The notes under the pieces: generated by a model
Told to the model about the DNA's origin: nothing
What the model saw: only the letters and a program-made list of their open reading frames with translations
Databases searched by the model: none
Shown: positions 8,015 to 16,638 of the stretch, in pieces
Layout of the letters: each line of letters opens with the position of its first letter
How positions within the stretch are numbered: position 1 is the first letter of the stretch
Made by a program: the position numbers and the translations under genes
Source of the DNA: JAHQVV01 sp039188575
Lineage (GTDB): Bacteria; Planctomycetota; Phycisphaerae; Phycisphaerales; Phycisphaeraceae
Direction: 5' to 3'
Assembly: GCA_039188575.1 (NCBI GenBank)
Contig: JBCCYY010000001.1
Span: 51,412 to 115,411 of the forward strand
Length of the DNA: 64,000 nucleotides

Positions 8015-8901
8015 TCCGCGGTACGGTCCTCGGGTGGGTTCGCCACCACACTCGCGGGCTCACAGATCAGGCGGATGCCCGTGAAGTAGTAGTCCATGTA
8101 CCAGAACCGGCTGTACGGCAAGTTGGGGTACGAGGCGCTCCAGATGTCGATGTTCTCCTCGGTCTGCCAGTGGGCACTGATCTCGGCGGGCGGGGTGTTG
8201 ATCGAGCCGCCGACGATGAGGTCCGGCCCACCGGGGTTGGTCACCCACTCGGCGACAGAGCCGAACAGATCGTAGATGCCCATCGCGTTGGGCTGCTTGC
8301 TACCGGCGGGGAGGGTCTGCCGGTTCGCGGTCAGCTCGTGGACCTCGGCGTTCCCTGCGTGCAGCACGTGCTTGTCGAAGGAGTCGATCGGGAGCCCGCC
8401 GCCCAGCTGCGCGGCGTGCCGCCACTCGGCCAGCGTGGGCAGGCGGTAGCGTCGCCCGGTCTGTTCGCTGAGCCAGATACAGTAGCCCTGCGCGGTCAGC
8501 CGGGTCATACCCATTGCGGGGTGGGTCTGGTTGTTGTCCCCGACCTGGAAGGTGATCGCGAGGATCTCCTGCAGCGGCGACGGTCGCAGCCCCTCATCGA
8601 TTAAAGCCCACGCCTCTTGCTGGTCCTCGAGGTCCTGGCAGTACATCCAATCGTAAATCATCTGCCAGGTCACCTCGTGCCGGCTGATGTAGAAGGGCTC
8701 GATCGCCCTGGCTTCGTCGCCTGGCATACGGACCATGTCGAACGCGACCCGGGTCTGGGTGATCGGCACGGTCAGCCGCTCGGTGAACAGGCCGGGCTCG
8801 GACTCGGACTCGTTCAATGCTTGGTTTGGCGTGCTCTGGCAGCCAAGCAGCGAGTATGCGATAGCTACGGCGGCAATCAAGGCCGCGGTCCTGGCTAGCA
8901 T
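8011..8901 (-). CDS. FGE-sulfatase (SUMF1) family lipoprotein
   Basis: A 296-residue exported lipoprotein: signal peptide with lipobox SLLGC (Cys at about 21), then a formylglycine-generating-enzyme fold. Visible family blocks are YISRHEVTWQMIYDWM, HPAMGMTRLTAQGYCIWLSEQ, YRLPTLAEWRHAAQ and MGIYDLFGSVAEWV. The Cys pair that FGE enzymes use with copper is not in the usual places (the one core Cys in GYCIWL is part of the fold), so it may be a binding or regulatory member rather than a true FGE. ATG 8901 is chosen because GGAGACGG precedes it and the signal peptide starts there. It is divergent from metK and its stop overlaps the antiporter stop. Confidence 0.85.
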   Translation of the reverse strand: MLARTAALIAAVAIAYSLLGCQSTPNQALNESESEPGLFTERLTVPITQTRVAFDMVRMPGDEARAIEPFYISRHEVTWQMIYDWMYCQDLEDQQEAWALIDEGLRPSPLQEILAITFQVGDNNQTHPAMGMTRLTAQGYCIWLSEQTGRRYRLPTLAEWRHAAQLGGGLPIDSFDKHVLHAGNAEVHELTANRQTLPAGSKQPNAMGIYDLFGSVAEWVTNPGGPDLIVGGSINTPPAEISAHWQTEENIDIWSASYPNLPYSRFWYMDYYFTGIRLICEPASVVANPPEDRTAD

Positions 8902-9148
8902 AACCGTCTCCGAAATGGGCTTGAATGAATGAAGCGAAGGGACACCGCCCACCCGGGAAGTGGGCCCCAGGCGGTTCGACCCAGGGGTAAAAAGACGGCC
9001 CTGCGCTCAAGAGGATTACGTTGGATTCCAAGGTTTATTTGTCATTAGGGTGATCAGGCGTCACAATACCGCCCCGTTCATCTCTGAGACCAAGAGAAAA
9101 GAACGCGCTACAAACGATCGCGCAACCGCAACTACGGAACCACACCAC
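8902..9148. other. Divergent intergenic region before metK
   Basis: 247 bp. A GC-rich hairpin with ACCGCC/GGCGGT arms sits at 8944-8975 and could structure the metK leader. I searched by eye for SAM-binding riboswitch cores (SAM-I/IV, SAM-II, SMK) and found none that fits. No Shine-Dalgarno sequence stands before metK. Confidence 0.4.
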
Positions 9149-10447
9149 ATGGCAAAGCCGCATGAAAACTACTTCTTCACCAGCGAATCCGTCTCGATGG
9201 GACACCCCGACAAGGTCGCGGACGCTGTTAGCGACACCGTCCTCGACGCCCTGCTCACGCACGACCCGATGGCCCGCGTTGCCTGTGAGACCTTTGTCAC
9301 AACAGGTTTGATCATGGTCGGCGGTGAGATCACCGTGCACAACACCAAGGCCGAACTCGCCCTGGCCAACATCGAAAACGATATCCGCGAAACGATCCGC
9401 AAAATCGGATACGCCGGCGACCTCGGCATGAAGTTCGACGCGGACAACTGCGGTGTGATCCGGACGATCCACGGCCAGTCGGCAGACATCAGCCAGGGCG
9501 TCACCGAGGGCAAGGGCGTCGACAAGGAACAAGGCGCGGGGGACCAGGGCCTCATGTTTGGCTTCGCTTGCAAGGAGACGCCTGACTTGATGCCGCTTCC
9601 GATCGATATTAGTCACAAGATGGTGGCGAAGCATGCCCAGGTCCGTCAGGCGGCGACGCCCAAGATCAAGGGCCTCAGACCGGACGCGAAGAGCCAGGTC
9701 ACAGTCGAGTACGACATCAATAACAAGCCGGTGCGGATAGATGCCGTCGTCCTCTCCACCCAGCACACACCGTATTGGAATGGCGACGCACGCCAGACCA
9801 AACTCGGAAAAGAGGTCTTCAAGCACATCATCGAGCCCTGCCTACCCAAGAAGCTCTACAAGAAGGGCACGAAGCTGGTCTTCAACCCCGACGCGAAGAC
9901 GCGCATCCCCAAAGGCGCGCTCAAGGTCTTCGTCAACCCGACCGGCCAGTTCGAGATCGGCGGGCCGCACGGCGACGTCGGCCTGACCGGGCGGAAGATC
10001 ATCGTCGACACCTACGGTGGCCGTGGTCGTCACGGCGGCGGCGCGTTCTCGGGCAAGGACCCGTCCAAGGTCGACCGCAGCGCCGCGTACATGGCCCGCT
10101 ACATCGCTAAGAACCTGGTCAAGGCCGGGATTTGTGATGTCTGTGAAGTCCAGCTCAGCTACGCCATCGGCATCGCCGAGCCGACCTCGATCCACATCGA
10201 CACCTACCTCACCGGCAAAATCCCTGAGCCGCAAATCCGCAAGATCGTCCGCGACCTCATCCCGCTGACCCCCTCGGGTATCCTCAAGCACCTCAAGCTA
10301 CGCGCACCGATCTTCCTACAGACCGCCGCCCACGGCCACTTCGGCCGAAAGCCAGGCAAAATCAAGGTCGGCAGCAAGACCCACGAGACCTTCACTTGGG
10401 AGAAGACGGACATGGCGGCGAAGCTGAAGAAGGCCGCGGGGCTGTAA
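9149..10447 (+). CDS. metK: S-adenosylmethionine synthetase
   Basis: Makes S-adenosylmethionine from methionine and ATP in the cytosol. The 432-residue protein has ESVSMGHPDKVADAVSD (14-30) for ATP and metal binding, GAGDQGLMFGFACKE in the central domain, GGAFSGKDPSKVDRSAAY near the C-terminal third, and the HGHFGR-type end. It is roughly 45 residues longer than the E. coli enzyme, mainly through additions in the middle (about 190-290) and a basic C-terminal tail. ATG 9149 is chosen because MAKPHENYFFTSESV matches the family start; the open frame continues upstream to 8960 without any homology. The transcript ends at a clear terminator 33 nt after the stop. Confidence 0.97.
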   Translation: MAKPHENYFFTSESVSMGHPDKVADAVSDTVLDALLTHDPMARVACETFVTTGLIMVGGEITVHNTKAELALANIENDIRETIRKIGYAGDLGMKFDADNCGVIRTIHGQSADISQGVTEGKGVDKEQGAGDQGLMFGFACKETPDLMPLPIDISHKMVAKHAQVRQAATPKIKGLRPDAKSQVTVEYDINNKPVRIDAVVLSTQHTPYWNGDARQTKLGKEVFKHIIEPCLPKKLYKKGTKLVFNPDAKTRIPKGALKVFVNPTGQFEIGGPHGDVGLTGRKIIVDTYGGRGRHGGGAFSGKDPSKVDRSAAYMARYIAKNLVKAGICDVCEVQLSYAIGIAEPTSIHIDTYLTGKIPEPQIRKIVRDLIPLTPSGILKHLKLRAPIFLQTAAHGHFGRKPGKIKVGSKTHETFTWEKTDMAAKLKKAAGL

Positions 10448-10479
10448 AGGCATCGGCGACAAATGATCAATCAAAAGGC

Positions 10480-10514
10480 AACCGAGCCGCGGCACTGCCG
10501 CACAGCTCGGTTTT
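10480..10514 (+). terminator. Intrinsic terminator of metK
   Basis: Stem AACCGAGC/GCTCGGTT enclosing a further GCGGCA/TGCCGC stem, then a short T-run. Confidence 0.85.
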
Positions 10515-10749
10515 ATCTTCGCGTGGACATGCCGATCATGTATCCCTTGGCTTACCCCCTGATCACTACGCGCATCGTTGAACTGGGTATGCTAGATCAC
10601 GCTTTATCGATCATCTTTGGCTGCTTGCTTGTCGCTGCCTTCGACGCGGTGATCTTATACCCCGAACCCGTGTGAATCAGCCTGCGTATCAGTGGACCCG
10701 ACCACCACGAATGCGGTGAACCACACCCAATCGCCTTTTACGAGCCCAC
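10515..10749 (+). other. Intergenic region before the exbB operon
   Basis: With the metK terminator this completes about 300 bp without a supported gene. A 49-codon frame (from 10529) encodes a hydrophobic stretch but has no ribosome binding site and begins just after the terminator, so I do not call it. The exbB promoter probably lies here; TATACC at about 10657 is a possible -10 but lacks a good -35. Confidence 0.4.
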
Positions 10750-11619
10750 ATGAAACTTCAATCTTTTCGCCCGTTTCTTTACCTTGGCACCCTGATCATC
10801 GTACTCGCCTTTATGGCGACGCAGGGCAACGCCCCGGCCAACGCCCAGGGCACCAGCGCCGCCGATCAACAGCCGGCGGCCGCAGTGACTCCAACCGACA
10901 CGCCCGAAGAGGCGGGCATCGACTGGATGGAGAAAATACGGCAAGGCGGCATCACCATGATCGCGTTGGGGGTCCTCTCGGTCGCCGGCCTGGTTTTTAT
11001 TCTCGAACGCCTCATCGCGGTCCGGGCCAATCACATTGCCCCGAGCGTGCTTTCGCGGGATGTCCACCGTGCGATCGAAAGCCAGGATGACAAAGCCGCT
11101 CTGAACGCCTGCGAGAAACACCCCAGCGTCCTGGCCAGCACCTACCAGTACATCTTTGAGCACAAGGACAACCCGGTCGAGACGATCTCGGCGGGTGCGG
11201 GCGATATCGCCGGCCGCGAGATCCGCGATGTCTACGCCCGGACCTACCCCCTGGCGGTCATCGCCTCGCTCGCGCCGCTCCTGGGCCTGCTGGGCACAAT
11301 GATCGGCATGATCGAGGCTTTCGACAAGGTCGCGTACTACGGCGACGACGCCAACGCCTCGCTATTGGCCGACTCGATTTCCAAGGCGCTGATTACCACG
11401 GCCATCGGCCTGATCCTCGCGATCCCCGCGATCGCGGTCTACCACTTCTTCAAGTACCGCATCAATACACTGACCGGGATCCTTGAAATCGAAGTCGAAT
11501 CGATTATCAACCACCTCTACCTCAAAGGGCACCAGGACGCAGCCCCCGCCTCCGCGCCCGCCGCATCCGTCCATGCACAGCCAGGTGAGTCCACGACCAC
11601 GCATACCGACGCGCCGTAA
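10750..11619 (+). CDS. exbB: MotA/TolQ/ExbB proton channel protein
   Basis: Inner-membrane subunit of a proton-driven motor of the ExbB-ExbD/TolQ-TolR type. The 289-residue protein starts with a hydrophobic signal or membrane segment (10-24) and an Ala/Pro/Thr-rich periplasmic stretch, then has three membrane segments: GITMIALGVLSVAGLVFIL (about 67-85), the family core PLAVIASLAPLLGLLGTMIG (about 168-187) and ALITTAIGLILAIPAIAVY (about 216-234). The extra N-terminal hydrophobic part is common in ExbB of Gram-negative non-proteobacteria. It heads an operon with two exbD genes and a TolA-like gene (gap 21 nt to the next). Confidence 0.93.
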   Translation: MKLQSFRPFLYLGTLIIVLAFMATQGNAPANAQGTSAADQQPAAAVTPTDTPEEAGIDWMEKIRQGGITMIALGVLSVAGLVFILERLIAVRANHIAPSVLSRDVHRAIESQDDKAALNACEKHPSVLASTYQYIFEHKDNPVETISAGAGDIAGREIRDVYARTYPLAVIASLAPLLGLLGTMIGMIEAFDKVAYYGDDANASLLADSISKALITTAIGLILAIPAIAVYHFFKYRINTLTGILEIEVESIINHLYLKGHQDAAPASAPAASVHAQPGESTTTHTDAP

Positions 11620-11640
11620 CGCCCAACGAGGAAGTGTGAC

Positions 11641-12117
11641 ATGAACATTCGAAGCCACGCTGAGGACGATGCAGAGGTGCCGCTGTCACCGCTGATTGAC
11701 TGCGTGTTCCTGCTGCTGATCTTCTTCCTGGTGACGATGATGCTCAAACGCTGGGAGTACCAGATCCTGCTGGACGTGCCCGACCAGACCGCATCGCTCA
11801 GCGTCACCAAGGACGAAGAGATCCTGGACCTCCGCCTGGATCCACAGGGCAACCTATACTACGACTCCAATGAGCGTGATAGCAAGTCCGGCGGCAACCG
11901 CGCGTATATCCAGATCCCCGACATTCTGACCTACACCCAGCAGATCGCGTCGGACCCGAACTACAACGGGGTCAAGACACCGGTCGTAATCCGTGCCGAC
12001 CGCGAAACCTCCTGGAAGACGTACCTGGAAACCCAGGACATCCTGGCCTTGCAGGGCTTTAAAGACATCGCCATGACCATCCGTGAAGAGCGCAAGTCCA
12101 GCGATACCATCAAGTAG
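11641..12117 (+). CDS. exbD: ExbD/TolR family protein (first copy)
   Basis: Single-pass partner of ExbB, 158 residues. A short cytoplasmic tail, then PLSPLIDCVFLLLIFFLV, in which Asp20 is the proton-carrying residue conserved in ExbD and TolR, then a periplasmic domain (about 45-150). The segment after residue 60 contains an insertion with YYDSNERDSKSGGNRAY that is absent from the second copy. GAGGAAG (11627-11633) precedes ATG 11641. Two different ExbD proteins next to one ExbB suggest a hetero-dimeric plug, as in other bacteria with paired exbD genes. Confidence 0.93.
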   Translation: MNIRSHAEDDAEVPLSPLIDCVFLLLIFFLVTMMLKRWEYQILLDVPDQTASLSVTKDEEILDLRLDPQGNLYYDSNERDSKSGGNRAYIQIPDILTYTQQIASDPNYNGVKTPVVIRADRETSWKTYLETQDILALQGFKDIAMTIREERKSSDTIK

Positions 12118-12123
12118 GCGTAT

Positions 12124-12546
12124 ATGCGTATCCACACCGAAGAGCAAGACAAAGCCGAAGTCTCGATGTCGCCGCTGATCGACTGTGTTTTTCTGCTGCT
12201 GATCTTTTTCCTGGTCGCGACCATCGAGAAGAAAGAGAACCGGGACATCAGTATCCTCCTGCCCGAATCTCAGGCCGCCGAACGGCTGCCCCCCGACGAC
12301 GAGCAGCTCATCGTCGGCATCGATGAGGGAGGTCATTTTTACCTAGACGGGCGGGTCGCGTCGCGGGCCAAGTGGCAGGCCGCGCTCCGCGATCTCGCAC
12401 AGCTTGACCCGCAGCGCCGGATCCGAGTCGACGCGGACGAGCTGACCTCGGTCGAGCACATCGCCGAAATCGCATTCCATTGCCAGAAGTTGGGTCTCTC
12501 AAACCTGGGGTTCCGTACCTATGACGACCAATACAACCGCCGTTAA
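12124..12546 (+). CDS. exbD: ExbD/TolR family protein (second copy)
   Basis: Second ExbD, 140 residues, 6 nt after the first. MSPLIDCVFLLLIFFLVAT carries the conserved Asp20. The periplasmic domain (about 40-135) has the usual ExbD pattern, with RRIRVDADELTSVEHIAEIA near its end. Only the membrane region closely resembles the first copy, so the two are old paralogues rather than a fresh duplication. Its last 26 nt overlap the start of the next gene, so translation of the TolA-like protein is probably coupled. Confidence 0.93.
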   Translation: MRIHTEEQDKAEVSMSPLIDCVFLLLIFFLVATIEKKENRDISILLPESQAAERLPPDDEQLIVGIDEGGHFYLDGRVASRAKWQAALRDLAQLDPQRRIRVDADELTSVEHIAEIAFHCQKLGLSNLGFRTYDDQYNRR

Positions 12547-14587
12547 CTCGCCCGCCAACCGCTACCAGCCGCCGCGACGCCGCTCCAACTGGGGCGTGCT
12601 CACCCTCCTGGCCATCGCCCTGCACATCGGCGGGCTTGGCACGCTCTGGCAGCTGGGCTTCTTTGAAACCGCGCTGGCGATCGACAAAGAAGAAGCCAAG
12701 CAGATGGCCGAAGAAGCCGAGCGTCGCGCGCGGGAACGCCGTGAGCGTGAACGCAAAGAGCGTGAAGAGCGAAGCCTGCGTGAAGAGGACCGCGACAAGC
12801 TTGAGGACTATGAACGCGAGCAGGCGCGGCAGCAGCTGCTGGCCTACGTCGAGGAGCTACAGCGCATCGATGAAGAAATGCTGGACCTGAAAGACACCAG
12901 CCTCGACGGGCTGGAGCTCCGCGAGGAAGACCAGTACCGCCTGTTCCTCGCACAGCAGGTCCTGCGTTTGTCTAGAGGACTCCAGAGCGATTTAACCAAC
13001 TTCCAAGACCCCGACTACAGACGATTCGCACAGACCACGGCGCGCCGCCAGCTCTACGCGCCACTCCAGACGCTTGTCCAGGTCGCGGAGCGTGTGGTGG
13101 AAGACGTGAACAACACCGATCGTGTCAACTCGCTCGTCCAGCAAGCGGATGTGAACAAAGACAACACACAGCGCTTGTTCGACCAAGCCCCGCCCAGTCG
13201 ACGCGAGGCCGAGACCGAGGCGAACGCGACGGGCGACGAGATCCAGCGGCTGGCCTACGAACTGGCGGGCAAGCACGCATTGGACCCCAGCGAGTACCGC
13301 AACACCCAAGAAGCCCGGCGTAATCAGGACCCCGGCCTGCGCCCGGACAACCTCCCGCAATTATCGCCCGAAGACCTCTTGGACCTGGCCCGCCAGCTCG
13401 AAGAAAACATCAACCAGAACTTCGACGATCTCCGCGCAGGCCAACTCGCCCAGCAACTCAACCTGCCGCTCTCTCAGGTCATGGAGGGGCTGACCCCGTC
13501 GGGCTTGCCACCGCGTGAACAGCCCCAGTTCCCGGGCCAGACGCCTGAGACCTTTGCCGATCTTCAGGCCTTGCAAGAGGCCTTGCAACAAGCCGCCGAC
13601 CTCGCAGGACAGATGGCGGGCCGGGCCGGGCAGCAGCTCTCCAGCGCCCAGGGTATGGTGCCTGGGCCTCCCGGACTATTGCCCGGCATGGGCCTGGGCC
13701 TGCTTCCCGGTATGGGCGGGGGCATGGGTTCCAGTCCCTTCGGGATAGGGATGAGCCAACCCGGCGGTACCCCCGGGCGGCTGGACATGCGTCAGAACCT
13801 AGACCTCACCCCGCCGGACCCGAACGCCCAGGGCTCGGGTGCGAACGAAGTGGACAACGAAGGCAACACCACCAAGGGCGGGGAGAACATGATCACCGGC
13901 ACGCGGCTGCCAGATGTGGATCTAGCCAACCGCGAGGACTTCATCCACGCCAACTCCCTCCCGGGCCACCGCTTCTCGGCCACCTCCGACCGTTCGGGCT
14001 GGGTGTACCTCAACACCTTCTACACCATCGGGCCGTGGGAAAACAACGGCCGGATCGACTGGGACAATACCCATGCGCCGGACCCCCAGCCCTTTATGAA
14101 TATCGACTTGGACGCGGTGTATACCGACGGCAAAACCAAGGCCAGCCCCGCGGACCGAAACACCCGGACCCACCCTAACCGCAAACACAACGCCGTCATT
14201 GACCTCGACGGCAAGTTGCGATGGCGCTTCGTGCAGACCGACACCATCCGCATGACCTTCCCTGAAGAGTACGAGGACGGCACCTACTACGCCTATACCG
14301 AGGTCTACTTCGAGCAGGACATGGACATGGACGTGCTCATCGCTTCGGATGACGCCACGACGGCCTGGATCTCCAACAGCCACCCGGCCTACAACGCGGC
14401 GGGCAACGCCTTCCGCTTCCACACCGAAGACACCAAGAGCAGCTGGGAACTGGGCGAGTCTCGCAAGCGGCTGCGCTTCACCAAGGGCCTCAACCGCATC
14501 CTGGTCCGCCTGGAGAACGGCCCGCACTACGCCCGCCTCTCAGTCCTGCTCAGCCCGGTCGGCGCGATCGACGAGCAAGCGCCCTGA
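12521..14587 (+). CDS. TolA/TonB-like envelope-spanning protein with C-terminal beta-sandwich
   Basis: A 688-residue protein encoded last in the exbB-exbD-exbD operon. Layout: short basic cytoplasmic tail (1-22), one membrane segment (about 24-48) that contains His35, in the place where TonB and TolA carry their essential membrane His; a long charged Arg/Glu coiled coil (about 54-150); a Gln/Asn-rich middle; a Gly/Pro/Met-rich linker (about 385-425); and a compact C-terminal domain (about 480-685) with Trp, Asp and Tyr-rich strands such as DMDMDVLIASDDATTAWISN, reminiscent of PA14-like sugar-binding beta-sandwiches. The position and the membrane His support a role as the force-transmitting arm of the ExbB/ExbD motor. 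The C-terminal domain resembles neither TonB nor TolA. The PA14-like assignment is a visual guess. Start ATG 12521 overlaps exbD. Confidence 0.8.
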   Translation: MTTNTTAVNSPANRYQPPRRRSNWGVLTLLAIALHIGGLGTLWQLGFFETALAIDKEEAKQMAEEAERRARERRERERKEREERSLREEDRDKLEDYEREQARQQLLAYVEELQRIDEEMLDLKDTSLDGLELREEDQYRLFLAQQVLRLSRGLQSDLTNFQDPDYRRFAQTTARRQLYAPLQTLVQVAERVVEDVNNTDRVNSLVQQADVNKDNTQRLFDQAPPSRREAETEANATGDEIQRLAYELAGKHALDPSEYRNTQEARRNQDPGLRPDNLPQLSPEDLLDLARQLEENINQNFDDLRAGQLAQQLNLPLSQVMEGLTPSGLPPREQPQFPGQTPETFADLQALQEALQQAADLAGQMAGRAGQQLSSAQGMVPGPPGLLPGMGLGLLPGMGGGMGSSPFGIGMSQPGGTPGRLDMRQNLDLTPPDPNAQGSGANEVDNEGNTTKGGENMITGTRLPDVDLANREDFIHANSLPGHRFSATSDRSGWVYLNTFYTIGPWENNGRIDWDNTHAPDPQPFMNIDLDAVYTDGKTKASPADRNTRTHPNRKHNAVIDLDGKLRWRFVQTDTIRMTFPEEYEDGTYYAYTEVYFEQDMDMDVLIASDDATTAWISNSHPAYNAAGNAFRFHTEDTKSSWELGESRKRLRFTKGLNRILVRLENGPHYARLSVLLSPVGAIDEQAP

Positions 14588-14654
14588 GCCGCGCGTCGAC
14601 GTGACCGCTGCCCGGTGCAGATGCTCAATCGCCTTGATGCTGACACGCTTGCGT

Positions 14655-14660
14655 TAAACT
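14655..14660 (+). promoter_or_regulatory. Probable -10 box of leaderless ptsP
   Basis: TAAACT ends exactly 6 nt before ATG 14667 and no Shine-Dalgarno sequence is present. TTGATG (14634-14639) may serve as -35 with a short 15-nt spacer. Confidence 0.6.
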
Positions 14661-14666
14661 ACCCCC

Positions 14667-16433
14667 ATGCAATCCCGCCGCGGCATCCCGGTCTCACCAG
14701 GTATCGCGATCGCCAAGGCGGTCGTGCTGGATAACGACGAGCAGACTGTTGCGAAGCGGCATGTCACCAAAGACAAGCTACAGGCCGAGCACGACCTGGT
14801 CGATGCCGCGATCGCGGATGCTTTGAAGGACCTTGAAGACCTGCGCAGCCAGACCGCTAGCGTGCTGGGCAGCCAACTCGCGGACATCTTCGGCTTCCAT
14901 GCCGGGCTTCTGCAGGACAAGGCCATCGTCTCGCGGTTCCACGCGGTAATCAATAGCGAACAGGTTACCGCGGCGTACGCCGTGTTCTCGGTGATGCAGG
15001 ACTTGGCCGACCAGTTCCTCGCCCAGGACAACGCGTTCTTCCGCGAGCGGGTCAGCGATATTTATGATCTGAAACGTCGGCTGTTAACCGAACTGATCGG
15101 CGAGCAACGCTCTGCTTTGTCGGGATTGACCGAGCCGGCCATCGTGATCGCGCACGACCTGACGCCCAGCCAGACCGCCTCGCTGGACCGCAAGCTGATC
15201 CGCGGCCTCGTGACGGACATCGGCGGCCGGACCAGCCACACGGCGATCCTTGCCCACGCGCTAGGTATCCCCGCGGTCGTCGGCCTCAAGGACATCACCA
15301 AACGAGCCGCGACAGGCGACACGATCATCCTCGACGGCCACCGCGGCCACGCTATCCTCCAGCCGGACGCCGCCCAACTCATGGAGGCCAAGCAGGAGGC
15401 CCGCGCGTTCCGCGAGGAAGAGAAAGCCCTTAAGAAACTACGAGATCAGCCTGCCGTGACCACCGACGGCACGGAGGTCACGCTGCTGGCAAATATCGAG
15501 TTCACCGACGAAGTGCCCGAGGCGTTGGAATACGGAGCGGAAGGCATCGGGCTTTACCGCACCGAGTTCCTCTTTATGGACGATGACGGCGTACCGACCG
15601 AACAGCAGCAGTACGAAACGTATGTCGAGGCGATCAAAGCGCTTGGCGGTAAGCCTCTGACCATCCGCACCCTGGACCTCGGGGCAGACAAGATCGCGCC
15701 GGGACTCGCGGACCTGCACGACGAGGCCGAGCCTAATCCGTTCCTCGGTTGCCGGTCGATCCGGCTGTGCCTGCAGCACCTGGACCTGTTCCGGACCCAG
15801 CTCCGTGCGATCCTGCGGGCCTCCACCGAAGGTCCGGTACGGATTATGTTCCCTCTGATCTGCAACACGATGGAGCTTCGTCAGGCCAAGATGGTGCTTT
15901 CCGACGTCCGGGAAGATCTGGAGGATCAGGGCGTAGACGTCGGTGAGGTGCCCGTAGGCATGATGATCGAGGTGCCTTCTGCAGCGCTGCAGGCCTCGAT
16001 CCTGGCCAAGGAGGTGGATTTCTTCTCGGTCGGCACCAACGACCTGATTCAGTACACTGTAGCAGTTGACCGATCCAATGAGCGGATCGCGAATCTGTAC
16101 AGCGGGGCCCACCCGGCCGTGCTGGAACTGATTAAGAACGTGGTACGGGCTGCCAACCACGCCAAGATCGGGGTCAGTTTGTGCGGCGAGATGGCCGGCG
16201 ACCCCGAATTTACCCTGCTGCTGCTAGGGTACGGATTGCGGACCCTGTCGATCACTCCCCCGGCGATCCCAAGCATTAAGCGGGCCGTCCGATTGGTCGG
16301 GATCGAACGATGCAAGCGCATCGCTCGTAAGGCAAGTAGTTTTGACAACGACCGTGAGGTGCTGAACTACCTCCGAGAGGAAATGAGCCGAATAACGCCC
16401 GGGGCCGTTGCTGGACGGTCCATGAACTATTGA
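14667..16433 (+). CDS. ptsI: Phosphoenolpyruvate-protein phosphotransferase (PTS enzyme I)
   Basis: Cytosolic enzyme that takes phosphate from phosphoenolpyruvate onto a His and passes it to HPr. The 588 residues have the N-terminal HPr-binding helical region (about 25-145), the swivelling phospho-His domain with GGRTSHTAILAHALGIPAVV (187-206; His191 is the active residue) and the C-terminal PEP-binding barrel with YRTEFLFMD, GCRSIRL, MIEVPSAA, FFSVGTNDLIQY and LCGEMAGDP. No GAF or EIIA fusion exists, so it is EI rather than the nitrogen-type EI-Ntr. HPr and sugar permeases are not in the window; in organisms with few permeases such an EI often serves only regulation. The mRNA appears to be leaderless. 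Confidence 0.95.
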   Translation: MQSRRGIPVSPGIAIAKAVVLDNDEQTVAKRHVTKDKLQAEHDLVDAAIADALKDLEDLRSQTASVLGSQLADIFGFHAGLLQDKAIVSRFHAVINSEQVTAAYAVFSVMQDLADQFLAQDNAFFRERVSDIYDLKRRLLTELIGEQRSALSGLTEPAIVIAHDLTPSQTASLDRKLIRGLVTDIGGRTSHTAILAHALGIPAVVGLKDITKRAATGDTIILDGHRGHAILQPDAAQLMEAKQEARAFREEEKALKKLRDQPAVTTDGTEVTLLANIEFTDEVPEALEYGAEGIGLYRTEFLFMDDDGVPTEQQQYETYVEAIKALGGKPLTIRTLDLGADKIAPGLADLHDEAEPNPFLGCRSIRLCLQHLDLFRTQLRAILRASTEGPVRIMFPLICNTMELRQAKMVLSDVREDLEDQGVDVGEVPVGMMIEVPSAALQASILAKEVDFFSVGTNDLIQYTVAVDRSNERIANLYSGAHPAVLELIKNVVRAANHAKIGVSLCGEMAGDPEFTLLLLGYGLRTLSITPPAIPSIKRAVRLVGIERCKRIARKASSFDNDREVLNYLREEMSRITPGAVAGRSMNY

Positions 16434-16526
16434 CCCCGGGAAGAAAGAACTGCCCCCGAACGATCGCCACGCGGACATGCGACCGGCTGAGCGGGACGGG
16501 GCCTAGCACAAGGATGTGCGGTGTTG

Positions 16527-16624
16527 GATGTGCGATGTGCGATGTCAAGCCAAACCCGTGGGATCAGTTCAGACTGACCGTAACTGTTTTGCGCTAATAC
16601 ATCGGACATCGGATATCGGACATC
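16527..16624 (+). repeat. Imperfect 20-bp inverted repeat made of GATGTGCG units
   Basis: 16527-16546 is built of GATGTGCG repeats; 16605-16624 is nearly its reverse complement (17 of 20 positions). A further GATGTGCGGTG unit precedes at 16513. The arms enclose 58 nt and would form a long hairpin in the 5' leader of the RNase E/G gene, ending 14 nt before its start codon. RNase E controls its own mRNA through its leader in E. coli, so a regulatory role is conceivable here. Confidence 0.55.
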
Positions 16625-16638
16625 TCACATAAGAACAC

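Noticed and set aside
8902..9148. SAM riboswitch before metK
   Set aside because: The position invites it and a hairpin is present, but no conserved core of the known SAM classes could be matched.
10463..10675. Small frame after metK
   Set aside because: It runs through the metK terminator hairpin and has no ribosome site.
16513..16624. CRISPR-like short repeats
   Set aside because: Units are only about 8 bp, directly adjacent and partly inverted; there are no spacers or cas genes.
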